Assembly: GCA_027405735.1 (NCBI GenBank)
Contig: JAPEHQ010000004.1
Location: forward strand, 2,418,001 to 2,482,000
Origin: Mucor racemosus
Lineage: Eukaryota > Mucoromycota > Mucoromycetes > Mucorales > Mucoraceae
Length of the DNA stretch: 64,000 nt
Reading direction: 5' to 3'
This document shows positions 33,910-46,815 of the stretch, in pieces. The notes beneath the pieces are model-generated. The model was not told the DNA's origin, searched no databases, and worked only from the letters and a program-made list of their open reading frames with translations. The translations under genes were made by a program, and so were the position numbers. Positions within the stretch are counted from its first letter, which is position 1. Every line of letters starts with the position of its first letter.

Positions 33910-34703
33910 ATGGAGCTCAAAGGTTCTTGCCATTGCGAAAAAGTCTCATTCAAAGTATTATCTCATACACCTGCGCCAGTAAGTAATTTAATTGAGTAAT
34001 ACGCAAAAAAGAAAACTAAACAACATACTTTTATTCAAGTTTATGAGATGTTTCTGGTAAGTTTGGCTTGATATATAATTAATGAGCTTGACGCAAATAT
34101 ATCTTTTTATTCATCATCAATATAGCTCCATATGCCGAAAATGTCAAGGAGGAGGAGGTTATGTTGTTAACATTATGGGACAGGTATAAAATCAACAATT
34201 CATTTAAAGCCTACTCCAAAAACTAATCTGCTTCATATAGTATGACACCCTGGAAGTAACCGGAAAAGAGTTTTTAAAGTAATTTATAATGATATATGTC
34301 CCCAATAATTATTAAACTTGAATGCATAAATTTTTATAGGGAATACCGAGCTTTGAGGGATAAGGAAACCAAAGAATTATGGTAAGCAAGCCTGACATAT
34401 CAAGTACAACATCACAAAGCTTAATTTTCTTCTAGTGGAAACATTAGATACTTTTGTAGTGAATGTGGCTCTCACTTATATGCTTATGATAAGCAATGGA
34501 GTAACTGTGTTTATCCTTTTGCCTCTGCAATTGACACTCCTTTGCCTGAGGTGGATCCCAAAGATGTCTATCATATAATGTTGGATTCTAAAGCTAATTG
34601 GGCCGAGGCACCTAAACCCAATGACAAGCAGCATGCATTCAAAGAGTATCCTGATTGCTCTTTGGAAGAATGGCACAAAACCAACAATCAGTATATTGAA
34701 TAA
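33910..34703 (+). CDS. GFA/CENP-V-fold zinc protein (glutathione-dependent formaldehyde-activating family)
   Basis: Six exons: 33910-33978, 34040-34056, 34126-34183, 34241-34278, 34340-34381 and 34436-34703, giving 163 residues, typical for the family. The paired zinc-binding cysteines are all present: GSCHCEKVSF near the start, CFCSICRKCQGGG at about 28-40, and YFCSECGSHLYAY in the last exon. The name comes from bacterial Gfa, which was proposed to join glutathione and formaldehyde. Most fungal members have no proven reaction, so the substrate is unknown. Several tiny exons (17, 38, 42 nt) split the first half. The assembly is supported because it rebuilds the cysteine motifs across three junctions. 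Confidence 0.88.
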
Positions 34704-36031
34704 ATTAATTATTTCATTTCTTGAAATTCAATATTATTTCTCTTTAATATATGCAGTATTAATCTATATTAAATGTTCCAATAAAACAGTTATAAGAGTC
34801 TCTAATTATGATGTTGTTTATTAGAGCCATTACTATGAATTTAGGTTAATATACTATTGTTTTAAGAAGTGGAAACTATTGAGATGGTGTTTTTTTTTTT
34901 CTCAGTGAAATGTTGAAATATTACAGAAACCAAAAATGCATACATGAATACAATGTGTCATAAAATATTACATTATGCGTCTTGGGCTTATTTTAGGTAG
35001 TCGAAGTGACAAATGAATCCTTTGAATAATGCAAATTTGACCAATTTGTAAGTTTTGAAGATTGAAATTAAATTGCCAAGATAAAAATGTGTTTGTGATG
35101 AAATGAAACAAAATATTCCCCTGCAAATGTGTAATATAGATGTTAACATTATGCATGAAAAAAGTGTGCCTTGAAATGCTAAATTTTTGTCACTTTCAAG
35201 TTTGCAAACATCAAAGAAGACTTGAGCATCAAATCTAGATGTTGCATGGTAGTACATTTCTTGCTTTAAATGTTATAATGTAGTTTATTTAACATCAATA
35301 CGCTTAGAAAATGCATAATTTGATGTTGGATGATTTGTTGAGATTTATTAACCCATGATTATGCCATTTTTTATTTCAGATAATTCTTATTCGGATATCA
35401 CTTGCAAATATAGATCAAGTTAAACTTTTTATAGGTAAATAGTAAGGGGTTATTAGCCCCTCTCGAGTGTTAAATTTTGTATTTAGTACGAAATATCTCT
35501 GGAATATCTTTATTATTAAACCCCAAAAATCCGAGTCAAACATGTATCATTCAAAAGGCATTTGATTTTCAAATTATAATCAATCTAAAGATACAAGCTT
35601 GCAGCTGATCATGTATGTATTAGTATTATCCATAAAATAGAAAGATATTTGGTTCAGATGACGATCAAAATATTTATAATTCTCATGAAAATACCACATA
35701 GAATATACCTTAAATTATCGCGGAGATGATCCGATATGTGTATTATTATTTCTAATGATAATAATGAATGTCTTGAACTCTATTCATGTACAATTTACAA
35801 TATATAATCAAATAACTGATTGGATACAGGGAGCCTAAAAAAATATTACATAACGCTTTACAATATAAAGAAAAGAGAAGGGATAGGCTCAAAGAATATA
35901 TATTATGTATGTATATAAATAAATATACACATCAAGGGGGGAACAAGTTTTCACACACAATTATGATGTAACGCAATATATAAAAGGATTTATTCAATTT
36001 CTGAAATAAAAAAAAGAGGGGCAGATATTTT
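34704..36031. other. Convergent intergenic region
   Basis: Lies between the GFA-type gene (+) and the bZIP gene (-). No coding frame is supported; the frame at 34988-35257 on the minus strand is Phe/Ile-rich with no motif. No repeat copies were recognised. Confidence 0.5.
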
Positions 36032-36220
36032 TTACATAGTTTGAGATTTGGTAGTGGTATTATCACACCACAAAAATGACTTGTCAGCTGTTGAACTGTT
36101 AATCAAAGCTGATTGAATTAAGATATCATATAAATCTTCCATGTAAGATGCAGTTAGAGTAGAAGTAGAAATAGTAGAGGTAGAATGTGATGATGAAAAT
36201 GAGTTGTTGTTGGATAATGC

Positions 36221-36260
<40 letters not shown>

Positions 36261-37631
36261 TTTGATAAATTATTGAATGCTGTAGAATAGTTGAGTGATG
36301 GTGTAGATGATGTTGTGTTTGATGATTCCTTTTCAAAAGTAGTAGATGAAGTGAAATCACGATCATCAGGCATAAGGGGTTTATAATAATCATTACTCAT
36401 TTGATTGGTTCCACGAGGCATGGTTCTTGCGAGTTGTACAACCGATAAAAGAAATTGACCAGCAAGATGATTCAAATAGTCTGGACCAACATGCGATTGT
36501 TGTTGAGGTTGCTTATGAAGAATGGCATTATAATCCCAAACAGGCATTACAGCATTTGAAACTAGTATACAATTATCTTGTTGGCGATAAGAGTCTGATG
36601 CTTTAGTACCCAAGATGCTAATATCTTTGTTTAAATTAGGTTTAGGTAAAGGAGATGAAATACGTGGTGATGCAGGATTCTTTTGCTGTTGTTGCTGCAA
36701 GATTTGATTTTGTCTTTTTAATGTATCCATCTCTTTACGCAATTTCTTGTTTTCTTCTTCTACTTTGACGAGTTTTTCTTTTAAATCCTCGGCAAACATT
36801 TTATGTTTATTTACTTGACCTTCTAAAGTAGAGATATATTCTAGAGAGAAAAAAGAAAAAAGAAAAAATTTAATTTACATGGAGAATGAAATTTTGATTG
36901 TTATTATTATTATTACCCTTTCTTCTCACTCTAAAATTTCTAGCAGATATCTTATTACGAAGTTGACGACGCTCTTTAGGCGTTAACTTTTTAAGATCAA
37001 TACCATCAGCTTCGGCATAAGCTTCTAAAGAAATGGATTCTTCAGTCATGGATGCTAAAGAGTCTCTTCTAGCAGAGTTTCCCTTGATACTATCTGCAGA
37101 TAAGGACTGTTGACTAGCATTTTCTGTGATACTATCAAGCATAACCATTGGTGGTGGTGGTGCTAAAGTCATATCAGTAGATGTAATGGTATTTGGAGAG
37201 AGAGCAGGCATAGAAGGAGTTGTTGAAGTAGGAGCTATAACAGGAGGGGGAGCAAATATAGTTGAAGGCGCAGCAGTTTGAATATCAGTTTGTTGTGTTG
37301 ATAAAGATTGAAATAAAGGTTGCTGCTGCGAAGATTGCTCTGGTTGTTGCTGTTGTTGAGTTTGCTGCAATTGTTCGCGTAATGCCAACTGATGTTTTGC
37401 AATTTCAATAAGTTGTTTAATTTGTTCAGTTGTAGGCATATTTGCAATGGGCTCCATTTTTATTTCAGGTTCCATCATGGATTGTTGTGGTGGTTGTGGT
37501 GGTGTTACAGGCTGTTCCAATAAGAAATCAGGTTGATGATCAAAGTAATAATCACCAGTAAATTCATTAGTTTCATCCAAGGTAGTATGGCTATCAACCC
37601 ATTCCATATCAACAATATCTTCAAAGTTCAT
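36032..37631 (-). CDS. bZIP transcription factor
   Basis: Two exons, 36917-37631 and 36032-36840, give 507 residues. The basic region and zipper cross the intron: LTPKERRQLRNKISARNFRV, then RRK joined to EYISTLEGQV. The leucine zipper runs through LKEKLVKVEEENKKLRKEMDTLK. The N(x)7R core reads NKISARNFR, with Ala-Arg-Asn-Phe as in several fungal bZIPs. The flanks are low-complexity: Gln- and Pro-rich before the basic region and poly-Thr and poly-Ser after it. It should bind DNA as a dimer in the nucleus; the target genes are unknown. The start is the ATG at 37631; a longer frame upstream lacks an ATG. The Thr tract is encoded by a trinucleotide repeat. Confidence 0.9.
36220..36258. repeat. 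Trinucleotide (AGT)n repeat encoding poly-Thr
   Basis: About 13 tandem AGT units on the plus strand, read as ACT (Thr) in the bZIP gene. Such a tract may vary in length between strains. Confidence 0.8.
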
Positions 37632-37841
37632 TTTTGTTTTTGTTTTTTTTTTATTCAAGAAAGAGAAAAGAGAAGAAAGAATAAAGAAAATGAGGGGATC
37701 TATATTGTATTTTATCTGGTTTTAATTCAGTCACATGCCGTAGTAGTGCTTTCAGTAATCAACGCGTAAAAACGTATGCTTATTAAAGCTATTTTTGGGG
37801 GGAGGAGAGAGAATTTACCAGAAATAAAATTTAGTGGGAAT

Positions 37842-39400
37842 TTATTTGAATTGCTTATTGAATTCACGACCAATTAACATCCTTCTAATTTCACTTGTTC
37901 CAGCACCAATTTCGTATAATTTAGCATCACGCAAGATTCTACCAGTGGGATATTCATTAGTATAACCATTACCACCGAGACATTGAATGGCATCAAGTGC
38001 TACTTCAGTAGCTCTTTCTGCAGAATACAGTATTGCGCCAGCACAATCTTTGTTACTAATATTGCCTTGATCGCATGCTTTTCCGACAGCATATACATAT
38101 GCACGAGATGCATTCATTTTGGTATACATATCAGCCAGTTTTCCTTGCATAAGCTTTTCTTGTAGCGTTAATAAAATATTTCGATTCATAAAGATATTTG
38201 TTTTTTCTTCTTTTTTATTTTACCTGGAATTCACCAATAGGTACACCAAATTGCTTACGTTCATGAACATAAGGAACAGTAACATCCAATGCTGCTTGCA
38301 TTAAACTACATTTTACATATTAACAAGACGCTTACTATAAACCAAATATGCATTTACCCCAATGGACCACCAGAAAGTACAAGACGCTCGAGATCTAAAC
38401 CACTCATTAAAACATAGACACCCTTATTAACTTGGCCTAAAACATTCTCGACTAGGGAAAAAAATAAACATACGTTAGTTCAAAATATTTATAGTTGATA
38501 TTATCATTTGCATACCTGGTACTTCGCAATCTTCGAAAATGAGTTCACAAGTATTGGAACCACGCATGCCCAGCTTGTCAAACTTGGGTCCTCTAGAAAA
38601 GCCCTTGAAATTCTAAACAAAAGTGAATTAACATTTCAAATCAACATTACAGAATATCTTTTTTTTTTTCCTCTTTCTACCTTTTCAATCAAGAATGCAG
38701 TAATGCCCTTAGGTCCAGCTTCAGGTTCAGTCTTTGCATATACAACTAAAACATCGGCGTCGGGGCCATTGGTAATCCAGAATTTATTACCATTCAAAAC
38801 ATAATGATCCCCCTTTTTGTCGGCACGCAATTTCATGCTAACTACATCAGAACCAGCTCCTGATTCGGACATAGCCAAAGCACCGACATGTTCACCAGAA
38901 ATAAGTTTAGGTAAATACTTTTCCTTTTGAGCCTTGTTACCATTTCTAGTGATCTGATTGACACAAAGGTTAGAATGAGCACCATAACTAAGGGCAACAG
39001 AACCACTTGCTCTGGAAATTTCTTCCATAACAAGTGTATGTTCAAAATAACCCAAACCGAGACCACCATATTCTTGAGGTGCAGTAACACCTAAGAGACC
39101 CATTTCACCAAATTTACGCCACATATCCATAGGGAATTCATTCTCTTTATCGATAGCGGCGGCGCGGGGTGTGAGTTCAACGTCAACCCAATTGTGAACA
39201 GCTTCACGAAGCTCTTCTTGTTGGGGCGAAAGACCAGCAATAGCAGAATTATAGGTGGAAAAAGCTACTGATCTTAAAGGCAAAAGTCTGTTAACAGATG
39301 GTTTCTATACATGTAATAAAGAGTTAATGCTATGTCATTTGAGAAAAAAAAGTATACTTATACGTACCATAAGCACGTTCTTGGAGATTCTAGCCAACAT
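37842..39400 (-). CDS. IVD: Isovaleryl-CoA dehydrogenase, mitochondrial
   Basis: An FAD enzyme of leucine breakdown that turns isovaleryl-CoA into 3-methylcrotonyl-CoA and passes electrons to ETF. Six exons: 39368-39400, 38681-39304, 38516-38612, 38358-38451, 38224-38305 and 37842-38153, giving 413 residues, the expected length. A basic presequence starts [20 protein letters not shown]. The acyl-CoA dehydrogenase signature [18 protein letters not shown] is at about residue 150. [19 protein letters not shown] follows. The catalytic Glu characteristic of this member lies in [17 protein letters not shown]. The C-terminus shows [20 protein letters not shown] and [16 protein letters not shown]. 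The position of the catalytic Glu separates it from short- and medium-chain dehydrogenases. Confidence 0.96.
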
Positions 39401-39739
39401 GATATTATATCTTTCAAAATGGGGAGAGGGGAAGTAAATAGTAAATAAAGGAAAATGTCGTGAGAAATTGATGTTTGATTTTTATATGAATAGCCTTTGT
39501 TCCCACGGCTTTCGATATTTCATGATAATATAAAAATCTGAGTGCTAAATCCCAAAATTTAAAGCTGGCTCATCGAGGTTACCATATCTTGAACTTCTTT
39601 TTCTGAAGCCGTTGTTACTTCAAAGGGTTTATATACAGTTTAATACATATTCATGTATACAATATTCACAAGGATGGGGTTTTTTTTTCTTTTTTTCTGC
39701 ATTTGTAAATATCAGTTTATTATTTTTTAAAAATTAAAA
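39401..39739. other. Upstream region of the IVD gene
   Basis: No coding frame. It should contain the promoter of the minus-strand IVD gene, then grades into repeat copy C. Confidence 0.5.
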
Positions 39740-40970
39740 CTCATTATTCAGGGCTTAATTTCTGTATCCATAAGATAGATCTAATTGATTGCTACTCTAC
39801 ACTTTTTGTTTTAGCAAAAAACATTGATTTTTCATCGAGATAACCAAAATAATAGTTTTTATCCCAGCTTAAACGCTATAGTAACGGGCTTCCAAAATTT
39901 ATTTTAAAAAATGAACGAAAAATGATCCAAAAAAACAAAATCGTTAAATGCTCATGAACTGCAAAGTAAGTCAACCTAGTGTATTAAATAACATTTGTAC
40001 AGTTTTAAATTCTGCATCCATCGAAATAAAATGCAGAAAAATGTTTCACGTAAAATTTTGCGTAAAATGCAATTGAAGTTTTTGAGGTTTTTTGAAGATA
40101 TAGAATGTTTTTTATAAATAAATTTTAAATTTAAATAATGCAGATGATGCACAATAAAACTATCTATTAATCGAGCTATTGGTGAGCCTTCTAGCTGCAT
40201 TTGTCGTTGAGAAAACAATATTTTTGTCCAAATTTTTTTGAAATTCAGAATTTGGGATGAGGGTATATAAGGGAAAAATGGAGGCTAGAAATGAATGTAT
40301 CTTTTTGTACACATTTTTGAGGATATCTCCACGAAAAATAAATATTTTAAAAAAAACTAAATTGGTTCTGAGAGAGCTCAACGAGCTTAATGATATGAAT
40401 GTAAAAAAAATGTTGCTCAATTTGACCAATATCTTGAAACCTACTATAGAAATGCCCAAAAAAATGAAAAAAAAACAAAAGTGCTCAGAATTTTTTTATA
40501 CTAAAATATGTTATAAAGCACGTCAAAACGAGTAAGTTTTATTATTAAAAAGTGTTAATATAGCTTAATTATTTCTGGAGATATGAAGCCTCAAAGTTTT
40601 CAATACATTAGCAGTAAAATACGCGTAAAAAATCTGAAACCTTAACATTGAAAAATTAATACCAACTGTAAAAAATAGGATATTTTCGGATACTTGTTTT
40701 TGAATTAAAGGTGAGCATTTCAGGTACATTGACATATAATTTTTTCTTGATGTTATTTAGTGAAAAAAAAAGTTGGATAGGAATGAAAAGTGAGACCCAG
40801 TTTTTAAGGAAAATGCAGTGAATTTTACGTGTTTTTGAGTCTTTCACGAGGTATAAAATGAATTCTGGAACAGGTAAGATAATGCGGCCAATTCATATCT
40901 ATGTAATGATGCTTAAGTTATAATTTTGAAAACGCTTGAAGTCAGTTATAGAAAAGAGGGCACAGAGTCA
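39740..40970 (+). repeat. Dispersed repeat, copy C (left-truncated)
   Basis: Matches the right half of copies A, B and D from the TTTTTGTTTTAGCAAAAAA block onward. It contains the roughly 240-bp segment (40250-40490) with the conserved frame. The right end matches A and B near TTATAGAAAAGAGGG. Like copy A it lacks the left half of the family. Confidence 0.87.
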
Positions 40971-42504
40971 ATTTTCCCATATGAATGGTTATGCATGATA
41001 ACCATAGCATATTTCGCGGGTTTTCATTTTGCTTGTGCAGTAAATTACGATGTTAATTTACTAAAATAAAAAAAATATAAAAATAAAAGCAGTAGAAATA
41101 CAATTATAATCAGCTAAAGTTTTTATTACAAAAGATTTCTGAAGAGTTAAAATAATTGAAAAGTATGAGGGTATTTATAGTGATTTGGAGAACTTGGATA
41201 CCATCAGACTTGAATGGATGTATATTTAGTAATCTTCCAGTTTTGAGTACATTGTTATTGATTTGATATTTTAAGGGGTAAATTGTATAGAGCATTGACC
41301 ATAAGGGATTGTATGTCAAGTGTGACAATATCGACCTTTTGGGAAATGGTTGTTTTTGTTTATTTCTGTTATATCTATTTTATGTAACCTTGATTTTTAA
41401 GGGGTAGTTTTTATATGCTTGAATCTTATTTATATTGATAGTGCAACTACGATATAGATGAGTAGTTGACTAAATTGATATCTTTGTTTATTATCATTAT
41501 TGATTTGGATAGAATCCTGTTTTGATATATATGTCATTTGTGTAATTGATTGCGCCGTGATCAAGGGTGCTATCATCTACACGACATGTATGGTTCAAAA
41601 AGGGTATTTCATATTTTTAGCATGCGTTTGTTATTGTGTTCAATTGAAGCATTTGTTTATTATCGTTGTTCACATTTCAAGTGGCATCATATTTTATGAG
41701 CGACACTTGAAATTTAGGTTGTTTTATTTTATCAAGCGTTTTTAGTATGTAATTCCACTGCAGCTTGAACAGATGCATTTCGAGGGACACCTAACAAAAA
41801 TGAAACAATTACGGTATATTGGCTTAAGCTACGTAAAGTGTACCTCAAATTGAAGGAAAATCTCAAGAACGAAAATATTCAGAAATAGATATGCTCTTTG
41901 GACAAAGAACAGTTAAACGCCAAATCTTCGTCCTGGAGCAGTCTTTAAAGCTTGCAAAGAACAGCTCATCTTTGACTAATAAGTAATAATAATGACAACA
42001 TATCCAGTCCTTTTGAAAGTGTTATATTGTAAGGTCAAACGTTCGGTATGAACATAAATTAATGTTTGAAAACTTGTTCATTGAAGCCTTATAGTATCAT
42101 TGCTTTTACCATCAAATAGATTGGTAGATATCTGTAGAATATGGATTATTCAAACTACTGAACTCAGCATGAAGTACCAAGAGGATGAAACGTATGCAAA
42201 AGAAGACGAACAAGTTACACTAATAAAATTCACACAAAAACAGAAGAAAAATGTATTCAAATAACCCTAATCTACTATTTTTTTTTTTTTTTTTGAAATG
42301 TATTTATTATTTTTTTGAAAATGAATAAAAATCTACAAACTATCAAATGTTGTTGGTTGTTATATAGACATTAAACGAAGAAACTTTCATTTATCGATTG
42401 TTATTTGACAGTTGATTTGGTGTTTGATTTTGATGTGAATAAAAGAGTTTACAAATAGAGAATAGAGAAAAAAGTTGTTGAGAAAAGACAAAATTTGAGA
42501 AAAT
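40971..42504. other. AT-rich intergenic region
   Basis: No gene supported. Frames at 41110-41328 and 41500-41745 are Ile/Phe/Tyr-rich without motifs. A T-run occurs at about 42278-42294. Confidence 0.5.
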
Positions 42505-43114
42505 CTAATAAACGAGCTTTTCATCCTACAAAACAGAAAATATTAGCATATTGATACATGTAAAGCACATCTCGCATAACTTACCAATTCCTTGGCTTGA
42601 GCATAACACTCATCATATAATTCCTTATAATCGGCAGCAGCCTTAGTATCCTTGTTCTTACCACCGAAAACAATCATGGTAACAGAGGTAGGACGCTTAG
42701 TGGAGCTAGCTTCACCCAATTGTTCCTTGGAGGGAACAAAGACGTAAGGAACATTGGAATCTTCACAGAGAACAGGCATGTGAGAGATGACATCCAAAGG
42801 AGAAATGTCACCAGCAATGATAACAAGACCCTTCTCACCCTTACGGAGAGCCTTACCAACTTCCTTAACACCACGACGAACGTGCTTGACTTTGCTGGCT
42901 ATAAACAAAACATATATTAATATAATGACTTCCTCCAACTATGCGACAAATGTAATTTACCCTTCTTGATGGTCTTGTAAATCTTCTTAACAAGCTTCTT
43001 CTCGGCTAAAGGATGAGCGATGGGAGATTGGAAACGAGGAACTTCTTCTTCGTTATCTGAAGTCTCCATCTTGGTGGGCTTAACCTTCTTTTCCTTCTTA
43101 TGCTCCTTAGCCAT
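42505..43114 (-). CDS. NHP2: H/ACA snoRNP core protein Nhp2
   Basis: An L7Ae-family RNA-binding protein of box H/ACA particles that guide pseudouridylation of rRNA in the nucleolus. Three exons, 42961-43114, 42585-42898 and 42505-42525, give 162 residues, close to yeast Nhp2 (156). The N-terminus is Lys-rich (MAKEHKKEKKVKPTKMETSD). The L7Ae fold follows: KKIYKTIKKGASKVKHVRRG, GVKEVGKALRKGEKGLVIIA, then GDISPLDVISHMPVLCED and VPYVFVPSKEQLGEA. The last coding exon has only six codons plus the stop (DEKLVY), required because the read-through frame leaves the family. It lies 170 bp downstream of the BAR-protein stop on the complementary map, same strand. Confidence 0.93.
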
Positions 43115-43283
43115 TATAATATATGTTTATGTGAAATAAATAAGAAAATCTTTTTGACAAGTTGGAAAAAAAAATGTTTAAGAGCACGTCGTGACCTTTT
43201 TTACATTATCATCATGGTACATTTACAAAAGCCACCGTTTATAACAATCATAAAGAGAAACGGCGATTTAATCAAATGTTTAT

Positions 43284-44344
43284 TTAAAAGTTGCCACAAA
43301 TTGTTAATTCTCGCATTTGTTGTAAAACGTCATCAACTCTTCTATCATTCTCATTTTCAGGAGGTATATAGTTTCTCATACCTTCCAATTTCTCATAACC
43401 TGTTTGAGAAAATATGAGCTGTGATTTGACAAGAGCTTCGAATACGGGGTCCAAATAAGGAACTCGCAAATCAACAACTTTAGGTAAATCATTGATCAAA
43501 ATGGTATTGATATTTTCATACATTTCTCGGGCCAAATTAGCTTCTTGCTCTGCTCTTGGTAAACGTTGAGGATCTTCCACAGGTTTATCAATTAATTTTC
43601 TAACTTTAGATCTCTGCGCATCATAATCCAGTAATTTCTTGTTTCGTCGTTTAACTGCTTCACTGACTTCGGGAAAGTAAGATACAAATCTTGCAAGAGG
43701 CTCCATAACTGCTTTTTGAAAAGCAGGATCCTAATTTATGTGGTTAATGTTTTCATCCAAGAACTTGCAATTGCCAAGAATTACCAAATTGTCCTTTGAT
43801 TCCTTATCCAAAGCTTCAATTGCTCTTTTGTACTCAGCTAAAGCAGTGTTTGTGAAAGCATTATCGCCATAAAGCTTCTCCATTACTTGGACTAATCTAG
43901 TTTGTGAAGCAATAATAGCTATAGGCATGTATTGATTAAAATGTATTCCATTTCTGTATTTTGATAAAAAAAAATAATACCTCTCGTAGAATCAATGTAT
44001 TCTTTTGCATGTTTAGATAATTTCTCAGATTTCTTTTCAAGTCTACATGGAATGAATATTTATATTTCAATTTGCTGTTGAGATGCTTTTTACTTACGAT
44101 TTAAATCTTTCAAGTTCTTCTTCGAACTCATTGTCTTGTGTTTTATCTCCTCCCCCTGTCCTTTGTTTCAACTATATGGTAATGAATGAATATCTACGTA
44201 ATTATTATGTAGCCTTTTCTATATATCGCTTACAGTCGTTCCTGCTCTGTTGAGATTCTTTTTTATTCCTGAACTATCAGAGAAAATATTTTAGGTAAAC
44301 AATTTGTACAATTGCTTTTAGTTTTATATTTACAGAAATGCCAT
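43284..44344 (-). CDS. RVS161: BAR-domain protein of the Rvs161/Hob3 type
   Basis: Binds and curves membrane during endocytosis and links it to actin, working as a dimer with an Rvs167-like partner. Six exons: 44334-44344, 44234-44273, 44098-44171, 43981-44042, 43785-43918 and 43284-43730, giving 255 residues against 265 in yeast Rvs161. The assembled start MAFLSGIKKNLNRAGTTLKQ matches the amphipathic N-terminal helix of the family. Coiled-coil BAR helices follow (NEFEEELERFKSLEKKSEKL, DPAFQKAVMEPLARFVSYFP, DYDAQRSKVRKLI). There is no SH3 domain, which separates it from Rvs167. The 11-nt first coding exon is inferred from frame and motif; transcript data could move it. Confidence 0.87.
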
Positions 44345-46116
44345 TTAGTAATATTTAAACCGAGATATAAATAGTTCTTTATCAATAGAAAAGGAGCAAA
44401 AGAAAAGAAAATAAATGAAATAGAGAGAAAAGCTTAGCCTTTAACTGCTGTGCTTGACGTCATTCCCTTTTATCATCTTGGGTCGCTCATTGTACCACAT
44501 TCAATCATTGATATTGTAGTGCATTGCAGTACAGCTTGGAGCTCAATAGATAATATTTGGAAGAATTCACTTTCAACATAAGTTTAAATTGTATTAACTG
44601 GGCGAGAATACGCAGTAGAACTGAATAATCCATTGGTATGAAGATCAGTATCCAAAATCTCGTCGAATATACCCGTTTGAAAAAAATCATGTTTCTTGGC
44701 AATTGTTAATGCTATTTATTATGTTACATTAGATGTAATTTGCATTTGCTTAAAGTTTCATCTTATTGACAGTTCTCTTTATTTCTTCGATTTAAGATGG
44801 CTTTTTTTAGGAGAATGCCATAGCAAATTTTATAAAATTCAAGTTCAGAAAACTTCAGCATCCTTCTTTGAAGAATTCTTCCAACTTTAAATGTTAATAT
44901 TATAGAATTTTTTTACAAAAAAATTATAATTTAACATGTCAAAATTATGTATTCATTTTTTTTTTTTTTTTTTTTTTTGGCAATTGCAGAACATTTGAGT
45001 GTAATTTTCAGTAATTTTAGGATAGGTGCGGAGTGAAAGCTCGTGGAGTCGGCTTCCCTTAAAATCATGTACATTAATAATATCTGCAAAAACAGTAGTA
45101 TATTAGATTAATAATGATTGCTATTTTACACAAAAGCATTTATATGTATTCTATTACAAATTATTTTGTCAATTATGACCCTTAAGAAGTATATAAACCT
45201 GTTGCGGAATCAGCTTCTATCTCTCATATTCACATAAGTATCTATTAATAGCCGTCAAAATTTCAATCTCAAAAGTACATCAAGTAGCTATGCACATGTT
45301 TAATCTCTATTTAATTACTTTGACTTTAATTATTCATGGTCTGAACTTTGTATATGTTGCAATGCGTTAGATAGTGTCAACCTCAAATTTGATCACTCAA
45401 ACAATTTTATTTGCCGCTCAGGAACAGATAATTGTTGATTTGAAGTACCTTCTAGGATGTGCCATCAGCAAATTAAACTTCATACAACCTTAAATATCAT
45501 TGCTACGTGTTTAAGTCACTAAGAGGTATTCAAGATTAGAAAAGAACCATATATATTACGTATATGGAGAGGTGCTATATCCTTCGACAGACTTTTGGTC
45601 CATCTACGCCTGCTTTAAAATATACAGATTTCTGAAAATGTCGTATGACATTGACGTAACAAAACATCTGCTTTGTTTTAACTTAATTTCTTCAAATGTT
45701 ATGTATTTATTTGATATTATAAATTGTCATATCATCTAAAAAGTTCAAAAATATGTGTAATACACTTAAATGAGAAATTTTTTGGATATATATAATATAC
45801 AAGGCTGATGGACTCATATGGATGCTTTTTTTTTTTTTTTACCAAACTGACAGAAGCCACTGCGAATCTTTCTTATGATTGAGAATAAAAAATATATGCT
45901 TCAGCATCTATTAAGATCGACAAGCAAAGAATTGTTTATCAATAGCTGTTGGAAAAGGATGAATAAAAATTTAATGGTACAATTATGTTTCAAAAGCTAT
46001 AAAATTTGATATTTTGCATAAATAAGTTGTTTCAAATACAAAAATTCCGCGAAATTAGCACTATGGTGAGCCATAATCCCTTCAGCAAATGCTTTTATAC
46101 ACTTGCTCAACATGAG
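44345..46116. other. AT-rich intergenic region
   Basis: No gene supported. A T-run lies at 44958-44979 and another at about 45826-45840. Short frames at 44505-44702 and 44696-44890 lack motifs. The 200 bp next to the BAR gene should hold its promoter. Confidence 0.5.
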
Positions 46117-46815
46117 CTATGTTGAAAAAAGTCTAATGGCCCATTTTTTTATTCTGTTCATTTTAAATATTTTGTACATATGCTGATCGGTATGATTATT
46201 AAGATATTCCAATCTAATCAAATGTTGAAATCCCACTGTGATGTTGATAGGTTTCAAGTAGTATTCAGGTTTTTGTACGTTTGTAATTCTGTAAGCTAGT
46301 TTCCAAGGTAATAATTGGAGAATATAGAAACCTTCCTTTTGTGCAGAAAGCTTTTTAGCACTATTCGGGTAATACATATGAGGATATGAATCATCAGGTG
46401 AGGTTGCATAACATGGATGTGTCTTTGTTGTGTCATTATTACCAACTAATGTTAAAAATTCAGATTGAAAATCATCTTCAATTGACATTGAGCGTACCAC
46501 AGGGCATGCTTTATTTGTGTAATATCGTCTTGCATTTGATAGATCTGCTGTAAACAGTGTATTTAATGATCTTGGACAAAAATGACAAAATTCAAATCTT
46601 GTTGTCATCCGGCTCTTTCCCTCTTGTTCTATAGTCAATGCTAACTTTACAGCAGGTAAACGGTATAACATCAAAACATGAATACTTAATCGACGGATTT
46701 TGGTAGAAACAAACATTAATATTCCCAGCGTTTTCAAATCAATTTTGGATTGTGAGAGAATTTGAATAATAATTTCATCTGGAAATGCGTCCAATGTTGC
46801 TGTAATTCTCTGCAT
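46117..46815 (-). CDS. F-box-like protein
   Basis: A single-exon frame of 232 residues. The first 50 residues resemble an F-box (DAFPDEIIIQILSQSKIDLK, then LGILMFVSTKIRRLSIHVLM), the element that binds Skp1 in SCF ubiquitin ligases. The rest has no repeats I recognise (no LRR, WD or Kelch), but has a Cys pair (FCHFCPRS) and a patterned beta-like C-terminal half. Members of this kind are often expanded in Mucoromycota as I understand it. The target is unknown. The frame is well balanced in composition compared with its AT-rich surroundings, supporting a real gene. Confidence 0.7.
   Translation of the reverse strand: MQRITATLDAFPDEIIIQILSQSKIDLKTLGILMFVSTKIRRLSIHVLMLYRLPAVKLALTIEQEGKSRMTTRFEFCHFCPRSLNTLFTADLSNARRYYTNKACPVVRSMSIEDDFQSEFLTLVGNNDTTKTHPCYATSPDDSYPHMYYPNSAKKLSAQKEGFYILQLLPWKLAYRITNVQKPEYYLKPINITVGFQHLIRLEYLNNHTDQHMYKIFKMNRIKKWAIRLFST

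Noticed and set aside
34988..35257. 89-codon minus-strand frame in the GFA-bZIP spacer
   Set aside because: No motif, no supporting splice structure, composition typical of AT-rich noise.
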